From Symbiodinium natans (taxonomy: Eukaryota > Sar > Dinophyceae > Suessiales > Symbiodiniaceae): a stretch of 64,000 nt of DNA. The notes under the pieces were generated by a model, which was not told the DNA's origin, did no database searches, and saw only the letters and a list, made by a program, of their open reading frames with translations. The position numbers and the translations under genes are program-made. Below, piece by piece: positions 1-10,689 of this stretch. Numbering within the stretch: the first letter of the stretch is position 1; the number at the start of each line of letters is the position of its first letter. The stretch spans positions 1,152,001-1,216,000 of the forward strand of contig CAJNDS010002535.1 of assembly GCA_905221605.1 (NCBI GenBank). Direction: 5' to 3'.

Positions 1-867
1 GACACAGAGACCTGTCCACCTCGGTAGTAGCGGAACAAACTAGTAGAACTAGGGAACCAAACTGCCCCCACAGGCCTTCGAGCCAGCAGCGTACCGTCTT
101 CGGTTCTCAGCTCGTCTTCTGCGAAGCGGAGGAGATCGTTGCTTGTGGGCGGCAGAACCTGCCAAGGTCGAACGGCAGCGGAAGACCATCCCCCAAGCAT
201 CCCCCAGCTGAGGAGCCTCCTCGGTCACCTCCGGGAGAGCAGGTCTTTTGCTTGCGGCCTTTCAGCGCAAGACCCGCACATCAACAGCCGCTTCCGGTGA
301 ACAAAGACAAGAGCGCTTCCATCCCTCTTGCAAGTGCCGCAGCCACCCACCGCTGCATGTGAAGCATGATGATGATCAAAACTCTCCCAGACATTGCAAC
401 CAGTTTAGCCGGCACAGCGAAGGCATGATCGTCAACGAGCAGAAGTGCCATGAATTGAATTCCATTGTTCTGTGTTCCTCGTGTCACCTGATGGATCTGA
501 CAGCAATTGCTCTACAAGTGAAGTTTCACAAACTTACTGTCTCCTGCCAATTCTTGTGACAGCAGGCCATTCAGGCCAAGCAATAACTCGCCTCTACGGC
601 CACCACAAGCTCCAAACAGCGGGAGCCTCAGAATTCTGTTGATATGCCATATGTTTCATTACGCGGGGTCTTCATGGTCTTTCTGCGATGTTGGCACACA
701 ATAAAGATGTTCACTGCCTGCCAAGTCCCAGGAGCATTGCGCATCCAACTGCTCTGCTCGTTCACAGCCTTTGGCTATTTGCTGCACCGCTATGAATGCC
801 GCCTGCATCATCCTGGCCAGGCAACAGTAACTTGCAGAAGGTGCTCGTGACCGAATTGAACTGACGT

Positions 868-990
868 GTGATGCGCAATAATAAAACCGAAAATAATAAT
901 AAGAAGAAGAATGATAATAATAGCAATAATAATAGAAAGAACAATAATGACAGTAAAATAGTATTGAGAATAATAATAATGCAGTTTCGG
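868..990. repeat. AAT/AAG-rich imperfect trinucleotide repeat
   Basis: The tract is a run of aat, aag and ata triplets with scattered substitutions. It gives purely low-complexity reading frames (Asn/Lys-rich on the plus strand, Tyr/Leu-rich on the minus strand), so frames across it are not genes. Confidence 0.8.
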
Positions 991-2417
991 AGAGGTCAAA
1001 GAGGATGCATGCATTCAGATAAGTTGACAGCATGTGCAAACTGGACACATGCGCTGCCTGTCGAAGAGAAATGCAGCACCTTGGCCAGTGTAGCACGGAG
1101 TTTGCTGTGACAAGTTCTCCCATGGTACTTCTTCTGAGTGCAGCGCACATGACCTCCGCTGAGGCAGCCCCAGTTTGTGCGCAGGGGTTGGAAAACTTCA
1201 CTGAGAAAAGAAGCAGCGCCAGCAGGCGGACCACACAGGACCTGGCGTGCACGTGCAACATACTGGTTGTGTGAGCAGCGTGTGGCGTCTGGCACCCTGA
1301 TCCGAGGTTCGAACGGCATCTGTCGAAAATCTGCCACACAGGTATAGGCAATGTGCTTCAACAGGTCGAGAATCGGCACGTCCAAGCCCTGCTGAGCTAG
1401 CTCCTCAGGAATCTTGTGGCATCTGAAACTGTTGGTTCAGGAATGTTCAGGATGTCGTGCTAGTAGATTGAAGAGGACCAGCACGACATCCACGCCTCGA
1501 ACTCATCTTCCAGGTGCTGCTGCTCTGCAATACTCCTACAGGACAAAGCCAGGGCCTCTGCCCTTTCTCGCAGTCCTAGGCTGTCATTGAAGATGCTCAG
1601 TCGATACAGGCAGTTACAAGAACTGTTCCTTGCCAAGGCTCTGCAGTGCTGTGCCTTCCAGCGCCGTGAGATGTTTATTCACGAAGCAGTTGGACATGCC
1701 AGGCATGACTCCAAAGTCCATAGAATCAGCAATATCTCATGGCACCTGGTGGTCCCTGCCTCTTCCGGGTTTAACTAAAGACCCTTGCATCCAGTGCAAC
1801 GGCATCCGCCTGGAAGTGCGTCTCACGCTCCGCAGCCTTTTGCTGCCCAGCCTTTCAAGGGATTTCGAGGTGACAGGTGGTGATGAGCGGGATTGACCTT
1901 TCAATTCCTGAATCTGGCCGTTACCTTAGGCTTTGCGCAAGCTCGACGCCTCCAGGATGTGTTGCAGCCATCGGAGTAGTAAAAGCTGCACTGGTAAAAC
2001 CAGCGACCAAGCTTTGAGACTCCGAACCTGCAGCACTGCAGCATCACCGTGACCCTGTTCTGCAACCGCTTCACCCTCAGCCCAGATTCACTCAGATTCA
2101 CTTTAAAGCCTCTGAGGTTGGGACCAAAACAGGTGCGACGAACGCGAGTTGGGCCAAGGACGGCAAGGAGTCGCAGCCAGCGGCGCCAAGGCCCTGATGC
2201 AGAGTCAAAGTCGCTGAGAAAACGTTGTCATGTGTCCACCTCACTAGCCCGGAGTGAATCTGTTGAGTCCTGAAGGCAACGAGAATGAGGGTGCAAAGGG
2301 CCTTTATTATGAGAACTTTATTGGGCCCTTTTCCACAGCCTCGTTCACCTTGAAAGCACAACGCTTTCAAAAGCTCCGTCAAGCGACGATCAGAACTCCA
2401 CTTGGTGCAAATGGCGC

Positions 2418-2490
2418 GTGATCGCCCGCTGAACTCTCTGAAGGGGAAGCCTAAGCTTCCCCTTTCGGGCGCGGCTCATCTCCCGATCAC
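2418..2490. repeat. Long hairpin (inverted repeat)
   Basis: A perfect 10-bp stem, AAGGGGAAGC (2441-2450) against GCTTCCCCTT (2455-2464), closes a CTAA loop. Further out, GTGATCG (2418-2424) pairs with CGATCAC (2484-2490). No coding role is apparent. It could be a small miniature inverted-repeat relic or a structured RNA. Confidence 0.6.
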
Positions 2491-3884
2491 ATGTGGAGAT
2501 GCTCACGCGTTGAATCACCGTATATCACCGTAGAGCGTCTGCCTTTCAAGCCCTGCCCACCCCCTTTTAGTGTGCACCAAGCATGGCGAACACAACATAC
2601 AGGAAATCGTGATGACGAATGATGAAAAGAGGAAAATGATAAGACACCTCTCGGACTCAAAACCAACCTGAGTCCTACGGGCTCGTTTTCTGTTTGCCTG
2701 TGCCCGGCGGTGCCGCAATGTTTTCCCGAACCATTTGTCAACCCATTCAGCCACCACCACCCGACCCGCCAAAATGGGCTGCACCTGCAATGAGGATCGC
2801 ACACAGGCATGGGTTGAGGGTCGGGCTGTTGAGTGGCCCAGACGCACGCTGAGCTGCTCAGAAACACGCCAACAAAGTGTGCAAGGTATGATGACCCTTT
2901 GCTGGCACCCCCTTCTCCGACTGATTCATCTGCTGCAGGCTACGGAAGTAGCTGGAAACCCCGAAACAAGTGTCACCGCAAAGGGGCCTCAAAGAGGCTT
3001 CGAACCTCTGCCAAGCGCTGGAAAGGTTCAGACACCTGAGCCCGTTTGACGTTTCATGGCTGTGAACATTGAAGCAGACAAATGGAAACCTTGTGCTGTT
3101 CCCGCGCCTCCTCGCTAACACGCATCAATGTCAGCTCGCGAAGCAGCTTCCGCTGCAGATGTGTGATTGCCCCGCTCCAGAGTTCCACAGTGGTGAGATT
3201 CACCTGATACCTCCACAAGGCCGCAAATCCAAACAATTAATACATGAAAGCTATTCTTAAAATATATCTAAATACATCTTCCCGTGATCAGCTGTTTCGT
3301 TCAACAGCCGAATCTCGGGTTCAAAGGCTCAAAGACTCGTTACACATAGGAAAACCACCCGTCTCTCGACAACAGCCCTGAAACAAAGCTTGGAAGCGTT
3401 GCATGTGATTCCTAGAACATTCGAAAAGGACTCACAGCTTTTGCTGCATTTTGCTCGTTTGACTTGCACAGCACGGTCCGCACTGGAGCAACACCACCCC
3501 CCTGGATGCAAGTTGATGAAGCCTTTCAAACTTTACCTCCCGACCACAGATCTACGCAATCTGTGCAAAAGCGCAGTCTGTGCAGAGCGCTGAACATTGT
3601 CTGAACATTCGGGTGAGCATGAGCCTGAGGAGCTGATCAGCCACACCACCACCAAGGACCATCAGGAAACCCAGGCAAACCTCCTTGAGCGCTGCAAGTT
3701 TGGCGAAGAAGTGAAGGCGAATAATGCATCAAAATTGCAGATGTTTTCAAGGACTTTGCAGCCGAGGATCCCGCACCAGACCACCCACATCTCTCGTCAA
3801 AGATGCACGGATGCTGCCTTCAACTGGCTTAGCGACTGAGACCCACTAGGTCGGTCAGCAGCGGATTGGGAAACTGAAGGCCCT

Positions 3885-4022
3885 AAATCGCGGCTTCCTG
3901 AATCGCGTGAAGCCGGTTTCCCGAATCGCATACTTTCTTGAACTGTCTAGTTTTCTTGAGCCGAGGCCAACGGAGATTCCTGAATCCCTGGTTTCCTGAA
4001 TCCCAGTGTCCGAATCGCGCAC
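3885..4022. repeat. Degenerate short repeats (tgaatcgcg/tcctgaatc)
   Basis: The words 'ttcctgaatcgcg', 'ttcccgaatcgc', 'attcctgaatccc' and 'tttcctgaatccc' recur at irregular 30-60 bp spacing. This is a decayed tandem array, and nothing in it suggests coding. Confidence 0.4.
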
Positions 4023-6394
4023 GCGCGCGTCCGGTTTTTAGTGCGTCGCTCCACCGCATATTGCTCTGCAAGGTGCCCTGTCTGTGTGTCGATGTCGGTT
4101 TCAGCGCCGAGGGCGTGCGAGCTCTTCTTCTTGTGTTTCTTTCCCCATTGCTGCTGCCAACACTTTTACACTAGGCCATACTAGGCCGCATTCGTTGATA
4201 GAAAGGGCTGAATGTATAGTCTGGTACAAAAGCACTCTATGGCCGCTCGTTCAGCTAATGGCAGCTGATGGGACTCCAATGATGATGTCACTGCCATGCA
4301 CTGCCTGCGAGAGCTCGACAGAATCTCCAGTACAGCTTGGTTCGCGTGTGCAGCAGAAGCAATATCCTCAGATATGCAAAGATTCCACACAATGTGTTGC
4401 TTGGTTTTCATCTCTGCCACCTCCCCGCCTTCCTTGACCTAGGGAAGGCACCTCGCATCCAAGCAACAAGCCAACTTTTTGTAAGATGGTTCTCCTTCTG
4501 CCAGATGTGAGCAGGCCAAGCCTTCAGAGATGAAAAAGCACAGAACGGAAAAAGAAAAGATAGAATCACGTGGAAAATCGTGGAACCACGCCCAGGAACT
4601 GAAGAGTTGCCCAAAGGCGCGACGCACGTGTCCTGCACATGAGCATCACTGAAGTCAACTAACTGCACCATGCTGCTTCACACTGTCCAGTGAATTGTCT
4701 GGATGGTGGTCGTTTGGTAGCCGTCTGCACTGTTTCAACTGCTCCTCCAGCGCTTTGTCACTGTCTCGAGTGCCGACACTCGCCGTGGAGAGCGACCTCT
4801 CACGAGTCAAGCCTCAATCCTAGTACACCCGTGCCTCAGTCGTTGAAACTGGCCACGTGCCTAACATGACAACACAACAAACTAGAAACGTAGATCCTGT
4901 GTTAGCCAAGCGGCTTCGAGGAGAAGTTGAACTCGTCGAAGGGTGGTTCGGCACGTCTGCCAATTGGTGCTCGTGCGGTGCCTCGAAATCCTCGAAAAAA
5001 GCCTGTGGTGGGCACGGTGCTTTGCTTGGTTCTGCTCAACGTAACAAGGCCTGTCAGGGCCTCGCTTAGCCAATTTTTGTCTATCTGGCTGCGACAAAGA
5101 AACATCCAGACGCTGGAAAGCTTCGGCAGACGAGCGTACTCGTGGCCTTATCGCCACCTGTCAATGCTCTGAACAAGACAAAAAGTCCGAGAACGGCCGT
5201 CTACCTTCGCATCCTTCTTCATCGGGGATTAAGGGTGCAAGGAGCGTGGACATGGCAGGGCGGCACAAAGCCTCAGCGACTCTCACAAGAAGCGTGTGAC
5301 GCCGGCCTCACGTTTTGCTTGGAGATCGAAAAGCTTCCAGCCTGTGGCAGAATCTGTGCCCAAGACATCCCTGGACGCATCTGCCCACCCTTACTTTCCC
5401 GCAGGCCTCTGGTATCCTCACCATGTGCCCCATGCACTACCAGCATCCGTGTGTGCTCGTCTTTCAAGCTCTGAGTTGGACGCCGAGCTATGGTGATATA
5501 GCACACGCCTTGCTTTGGAAGCACAAAGAGGCACAAAGGCACATTGATGCGTTTTGCTTTTCATACTCTGAAATTGTTGAACTCTGCAAACTTATGCAGC
5601 CTAGCGACCCAATTCTCGGGCCAATCGCAGAAATCGACGCTCCAAGGGCTGAGGCATGGCGCTTGTGCTCTCATCCAGCACAGCAAAACGGGGTCGGTGG
5701 AACAACAGCCTCAAGTGACTCAAGTGATCGTGTGAGGCGAGGCCAGGTGCAAAAGACTTTTGATGCCCACGGTGTGCCCGGTGTGCACAAGACTGCGCAA
5801 GCATGAATCACATGGAGCTATGCTATCCGCTACGAAAAAGCCGTGCAGCCTCGCAAAGCCAAGAGCCTGTCGCTCCTGCAAGGAAAGACCCTGTAGATCT
5901 GCGGACACTTCCAGATGATCCTCAGAAGCAACAACGACATCCAATCCAGGTTATACTTAGGCTTGCATCTTTGAGCCCCATCAAAGACTGCAAGTTATCT
6001 TGCGGCTCTGGCTTCAAGACCCACGTAGCTCAGCCACTTCCGCTGTTCACCAGCAGGCAAGCCAACAGGGAGAGGCCTGCAAGGTTAAAGGCACCAATAA
6101 CGTCAAAAAGGTTGACGGTAAAATGCCCGCCGACTTGTCTTAGTTGCAGGAGTTCATCTGAAAATATTTTCAACAGGCAGAAAACATCAATTGATCAGGA
6201 CACCAAAACAAAATGCTTCTGGTAAACACATGACATTTGCGCAAGCGAACGCCACCATTTTATTTTGGTCAAGCGACTGGGTTCTGTTGACTGCTCCAGC
6301 GACCCCCAAAACTACCCACAAGGATTTTCCCCGGCTGCTTCTGGCCGATGGTGTAGCACCGCCACGCAACTGTCCCGAGGTCATCGCCGTAATA

Positions 6395-6516
6395 GGGAGG
6401 AGTACTAGCACTAGCAATGCAGTGGCAATAGCAGTAACAGCAGCAATAGCGATGTAGCAGCACCACTGCCACTACCTCTGCCCCTACCGCTACCGCGACA
6501 GATATCGCTCCCTCGA
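6395..6516. repeat. Degenerate trinucleotide tract left of the LTR element
   Basis: Imperfect agc, agt, gca, tac and ccg triplets run up to the edge of the LTR. The other side of the element also begins in trinucleotide repeats (TAC/GCT types), which suggests the retrotransposon landed inside a trinucleotide locus. Confidence 0.6.
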
Positions 6517-6518
6517 CA

Positions 6519-6812
6519 TGTGAAGTCGACCAGCACTGGACTTGCACTAAGCCAATGCAATCACAGCCCGGTCACGCTGTTTTACGACTTCGCGAGTTCA
6601 AGCACTTGTGCGGCTACGCCTGAGTGCGTCCGGTCGGACCGCACAGCAACCTAAGAGCTACTGTACGAAACTACCGTGCTCAAAGGCACAAGCTCGGTAC
6701 TTGAGCCAAAACATTGGCATTGTTGCGAATTGCAAAACTACACATGCAAGGGAAAACTACAAGCTGCACTAGCACTAAGCAAGCACTCCATGCATGCTTT
6801 GACCTGCTCACA
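6519..6812 (-). repeat. 3' LTR
   Basis: 294 bp with TGTGA/TCACA ends. It differs from the 5' LTR only at two bases (a G in this copy and an A in the other, within 'tgc[g/a]gctacg' and 'attgtt[g/a]cgaat'). In the element sense it lies after the PLD ORF and is preceded by a purine-rich stretch. It contains a spliced-leader-like sequence and a GTCCG-AC-CGGAC hairpin. Confidence 0.93.
6700..6718 (-). promoter_or_regulatory. Spliced-leader-like sequence in the 3' LTR
   Basis: On the element's sense strand this reads GCCA-ATG-TTTTGGCTCAAG. The 22-nt dinoflagellate spliced leader, as I know it from the literature, ends GCCA-TTTTGGCTCAAG. The last 12 nt match exactly and GCCA matches after a 3-nt insertion. 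The orientation is that of a leader on the element's own transcript. It may be a captured leader or a chance match. Confidence 0.5.
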
Positions 6813-6823
6813 TTCGCCCCTCA
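6813..6823 (-). promoter_or_regulatory. Candidate polypurine tract
   Basis: The element-sense sequence just upstream of the 3' LTR is TGAGGGGCGAA, ten purines or near-purines ending at the LTR edge. This is the expected place for plus-strand priming. It is short and interrupted by one C, so the call rests mainly on position. Confidence 0.45.
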
Positions 6824-7503
6824 GCCGAGGCTTCCGGCTCACCAAGAGCTCATAGTGCGTCAAGCACTTCAGCAACGCGGCAAATGGGGTAGGGCGAGGG
6901 TGTCGCGTGCGACTCTGGTAGAGCCCGCACATCATGAGCATTGGCATGCGGCTTGGGCGACAGCCCGCACTACCAAACGGACGCACGACGACAGCAGCCC
7001 TCAACGACCCTAAACCACCCCAAGTCGCGAGCGCTCACCTTTATGCAGGCAGGCGAGGCTCCAGAGTACTGGGCAGGTCTTTATGCTGCTAGTGCAAAGC
7101 TATGGTACAAATGGTACACTGTACAAACTACCGGCCCTAAGCTACGGCTACGGCTACTCACCTATCCAGAACTACCCTACGGGCTACCGGACTCAGCGAG
7201 AGCCGCGCACATCGCTTGTGCCGCAGCCAGTGCAACTCGCACGCGCTTCGGCGAGCGCACTGCCGCGACCAGGGCACGGTCCGCAGCACCTGCAAAAGAG
7301 CACCCTCGACAAGAGGGGCCACAGGCAGGGCGGAGAAGAAAAGTGCGGGGAATGCAAAATGGGCAGGCTTCCAACCTGCCGCGGCTTTTCGCCCGCAGTC
7401 ACGCAAAAGAAAGTGCAAAAGGTTGGCGAAGCAACGTGCCGTGCTGCGACGCCTGCTCTGATAATGCGTGGATATATACCACGCCGCGCCAACTGGCCGC
7501 AGC
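6824..7503 (-). other. 3' untranslated stretch of the LTR element
   Basis: Between the PLD ORF stop and the 3' LTR are about 680 bp with no long minus-strand frame continuing the element's genes. It holds one copy (7262-7287) of the 25-bp palindromic motif that recurs through the element. The plus-strand frames here are GC-rich shadows. Confidence 0.5.
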
Positions 7504-10500
7504 CTACTCGATACCCTGTGGAGCAGTGTTGGGGGCACGAGTGGCGTTGCCAGCAACGTTGGAGCTACTGGCTCGCTCCAACTGAGGGCGCTTCGCAACC
7601 GCCTCATCGAGGGAGAATGCCTCAGCCGACACCCTCTGGAAATCCTCGACGTAGGACTGCGCGACTGGGTGCGTCTTGGGGACCTCAAGCTTAAGCCCTG
7701 CCTCCGCATTGGCTTTGCTGCTTGTGGTAAAATTGAGGCTCCCAATCAGCACCACCGCGCCGTCAGGCCGCAGTAGGCAAAGGGCCTTGGCATGGTGCAG
7801 CCCTTGAATCCCGGTGCCTACCTTAGCCCCGCGGCCGTCGCGAGCATAGGCGTCGCGCAAGGATGTGCCGCAACCCACCTTCACCTCGGCACCTGCGGCC
7901 GCCAAGCGTTTCAACGCTTGCCACTGAAGCTTGGTGCGGTGGCATTGTCCCATGTCGGCGACAATCCTAACGCTTGCGCCCTTGCCAAGCGACGCTTCGA
8001 TTGCCTCGATGCAGGATGGGCAATCTAAGCTGTAAGCCCGGATGTAGATCACATCCTCTGCTGCTCCGGACCCAAGCAGCGTTTGGGCGGCCTGAATGTA
8101 TGGCCCGCCCGCAAGGAATTCCGCTTCTTTGACTGGAGAACTCCTAGCGGGGGCTGGGCCCTTGTTCCTCCGGCCTGGCGTGCGCGCCACCGTGGCAGTG
8201 GCGGCACGTTGCACGGAGCCGGAATGTGCGTGGGCTGCGCTCGCTCCATCTGCTGGGGCCGCGGCCAGGTCACGACCCGCGAGCCCCTGAAAGCAGGAGA
8301 GCCCGCGGCTCTTGGCCGCGAGTTGGGAGAAACACCCTTCACTGTTCCCCAAACCCAACACCACCTTACCCTTAGCTAGGGCATCGGAGGCGGTACTCCG
8401 AATGGAGTCTGTGAGCGCAGGACCCGCGCCTCGCTGGGCCGCGTGCAAAAACCCTAAGGAACGAGCGGTGTCCATTGCGGCATCGCAATGCCCGCAGCGT
8501 CCTTCTGCCAGGTAAGCACGACAGCCACAGGCAGCTGTCTCCTCCTTGAGATGCACCCAAACTTTATGGGTCACCCCTTTCTTGGTGCTCGCGACTTCAA
8601 ACGTCGCCTCGGAGCCAAGGAGCTGAGACAGCCGCGCCTCAGGGGCCGCGGTGTTGCCATGTCGCAAATGCGCAATGCGATTGGCAACGGCACGACTCAC
8701 GTACCACAGAACAGCACCGCACAAGATCACTACCAGAGTGATGGCTGTTCCGGCGACCCACACGGTCCGCCTGGCCCCATGGCCGATTTCCTCAACAACG
8801 TCGGCCGAAACCGTTGCAACCGCGTGCATGGAGTCCTCGACGACATGCACGACTCCGCGGTGCAACTGCAAGGCAATCGGCGCCGACGCTGCAGCCGCCA
8901 GGCCCCACCAGCCGTTGATGTTCCCGTTGAGGGCGTGCATCAACCGATTGAGGAGCCCGCGACCCAGGAAAAAAGGGGTCCGCGGCGGAAGCGGAACACT
9001 CGGCGGCGGTCGGGCCGACCCGCACGGGAAAGCTGGGACCCAGCTTGTGCTTGGGCGGGGTTGGAGCGCGGCAACAATGCCCGCGGCGAAAGCGCCCCAG
9101 GCGTACTTGCCCCTACCCTTGGGCTTGCCCTTGGCATCGGACTTGCCTCTGCCCTTCGGCTTGCCCTGGCCCTTGCCACGGGCATCTGCCCAAGCACCCC
9201 ACGGGTCGCGGCCCTTGCCGTGCGTCGCCTCCTCGCGACGTCTCTTGCCGCCCCTCTTCTTGTGTTTGCTTCTAAGAAGAGGCTGGATCGTTTCCTGATC
9301 CATCGCGCGATTGGCCAGAAGGATCTCGTACTCCAGCTCATCTTGGCTGCTCTCGGAGCCCGAGTCCCTCTGTTCGCCGCGCCGCGGATCCGGGATCCCG
9401 CGGGACACGACCTCTGCCAAGCGGAGGGGTGTGCTGCACCTAAAGCACAGCTGCCTGAATGAAAGGTTCCATTCATAGCAGTTAGGGCACTGCCACCCTG
9501 CTATGCGGAGCGCTTCGCTGATGTGATCATCGCGCTCCGCCTTCTCCGCCTGGCGCCGCTCCCGCTTCTTGGCGCGCTCGGCCGCCTGCGCCTCCTCGGC
9601 CGCCTGGAGGGCTTCAGCGAGTTCCTCATCGCTGAGGAGCCTCGCGGCATCTGCCCGCGCTTGTTGGTCTTCAAGCTCTTCGGCAGAAAACCTCCGCCGC
9701 CATTGCTCCGGCGCGGTTTGGGGATCCACCTCCCACCACCCGATGTCGATCCCATTGATCCATCGGCCGTCGCACGGGGCGCCCGCATTCGGGCCGCCCG
9801 CGTGCGTGGTGAGGCACTGGTCCTCGGTCACCGGGTTAATGGCTTCGCAGAAGAAGCACCGCCAGCTGCCGTAGGGGTAAAAGCGGCCTTCGACGTAGGC
9901 TCGGTTGGCTGGGAGGGCGACCTCGTCCGCCTCATCCGCGGTGGCAGCCTCCATCTCAACCGAGACCTCTTCGTCCTTGACGACCTCAGCCTCCTCCTCC
10001 TGTTCCTCCTTGAGGGGCTCTTCCTCCTCCCGGCCAACCTTGAGGTGGGACTCAGTGCGAACCTCGGCGCGCATCAAAATGACGTCAAGGCTATCCGCGG
10101 CTGGGTCGCCCGCGAAGAAGGAGTCGATCTCCTTGGCATGGAGATCGTCAAGAGGCGTCACCAGGTCCGGCGAGTAATCTCGCTTGGAGCGACGCTCGGC
10201 CAGGCGTCGCTGGACGTCGCCCTTCGGCGGCTCGAGGGCCCGCCCGCGCGGAGCGGCCTTCCGCGGAGGCTCGGGCACGGCCTCCTCCGTGGGCTCGCTC
10301 TTGGGCGTGGACCCTCCATCGCTTCCCTCTGGAGCACCAGGGGGGTCCAGCTCGGGGTCGTCGCGAAGCCACCCCGGCGGATGGCTACCACCATAGATGT
10401 GGTGCGATCCATCCTCAAGCTGGATTCGGTCCCCTCGCCTCAGGAGCGGGACTCTCGAGTGATCGTACCCGTTGGCTTTGTGGTACCTAATCACTCGGAG

Positions 10501-10689
10501 CATGGGCACCTCCCCATACCCACCGTCCTTTCCTCGGCGGAACAGCCGTCCCCGCCAGTCCTGACGAAAAGGGTCAAGAGGTGCGGAGGGGCTGATCCTC
10601 AGGTTGGGCGGAAGAGAGGCGCCATGGCAGGCCGCCTGATGCAAGTGGTACTGCACCAGCGACTCAAAAGCTAGCCCGCATCCGAACAT
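7504..10689 (-). CDS. RanBP2-finger / transmembrane / SWIM / phospholipase D-like protein
   Basis: 1061 codons from ATG 10687-10689, overlapping the end of the Tpt1 ORF by 19 nt. Visible parts, in order: acidic and Arg/Lys-rich linkers; a CxxC...C finger at residues 276-306; a RanBP2-type finger at 399-418 (WQCPNCYEWN...LCFRC), a fold known to bind single-stranded RNA; a Lys/Gly-rich basic stretch at 470-530; a probable membrane segment at 642-664; a SWIM-type CxC...CxxC cluster at 721-735; and a PLD-family phosphodiesterase at 855-1020. The last has one HKD motif (H966, K968, D976, then GSLNF at 983-987). Single-HKD enzymes normally act as dimers on phosphodiester bonds. Substrate and role in the element are unknown; an RNA or DNA nuclease or end-processing role is inference. 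The domain calls are confident, the biology is not. Confidence 0.75.
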   Translation of the reverse strand: MFGCGLAFESLVQYHLHQAACHGASLPPNLRISPSAPLDPFRQDWRGRLFRRGKDGGYGEVPMLRVIRYHKANGYDHSRVPLLRRGDRIQLEDGSHHIYGGSHPPGWLRDDPELDPPGAPEGSDGGSTPKSEPTEEAVPEPPRKAAPRGRALEPPKGDVQRRLAERRSKRDYSPDLVTPLDDLHAKEIDSFFAGDPAADSLDVILMRAEVRTESHLKVGREEEEPLKEEQEEEAEVVKDEEVSVEMEAATADEADEVALPANRAYVEGRFYPYGSWRCFFCEAINPVTEDQCLTTHAGGPNAGAPCDGRWINGIDIGWWEVDPQTAPEQWRRRFSAEELEDQQARADAARLLSDEELAEALQAAEEAQAAERAKKRERRQAEKAERDDHISEALRIAGWQCPNCYEWNLSFRQLCFRCSTPLRLAEVVSRGIPDPRRGEQRDSGSESSQDELEYEILLANRAMDQETIQPLLRSKHKKRGGKRRREEATHGKGRDPWGAWADARGKGQGKPKGRGKSDAKGKPKGRGKYAWGAFAAGIVAALQPRPSTSWVPAFPCGSARPPPSVPLPPRTPFFLGRGLLNRLMHALNGNINGWWGLAAAASAPIALQLHRGVVHVVEDSMHAVATVSADVVEEIGHGARRTVWVAGTAITLVVILCGAVLWYVSRAVANRIAHLRHGNTAAPEARLSQLLGSEATFEVASTKKGVTHKVWVHLKEETAACGCRAYLAEGRCGHCDAAMDTARSLGFLHAAQRGAGPALTDSIRSTASDALAKGKVVLGLGNSEGCFSQLAAKSRGLSCFQGLAGRDLAAAPADGASAAHAHSGSVQRAATATVARTPGRRNKGPAPARSSPVKEAEFLAGGPYIQAAQTLLGSGAAEDVIYIRAYSLDCPSCIEAIEASLGKGASVRIVADMGQCHRTKLQWQALKRLAAAGAEVKVGCGTSLRDAYARDGRGAKVGTGIQGLHHAKALCLLRPDGAVVLIGSLNFTTSSKANAEAGLKLEVPKTHPVAQSYVEDFQRVSAEAFSLDEAVAKRPQLERASSSNVAGNATRAPNTAPQGIE

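Larger units (their letters stand above)
1..6518. other. Flanking DNA without a recognisable gene
   Basis: All reading frames here are short and none resembles a protein family I know. The stretch holds an AAT-rich simple repeat, a long hairpin, a patch of degenerate 'cctgaatcgc'-like repeats and, at its right edge, degenerate trinucleotide repeats next to the LTR element. Short exons of an intron-rich host gene could be hidden here and I could not recognise them. Confidence 0.5.

Noticed and set aside
9523-10674. 383-codon plus-strand frame and other long plus-strand frames between 7 and 23 kb
   Set aside because: They lie opposite the element's minus-strand genes, have no domain resemblance and arise from high GC content.
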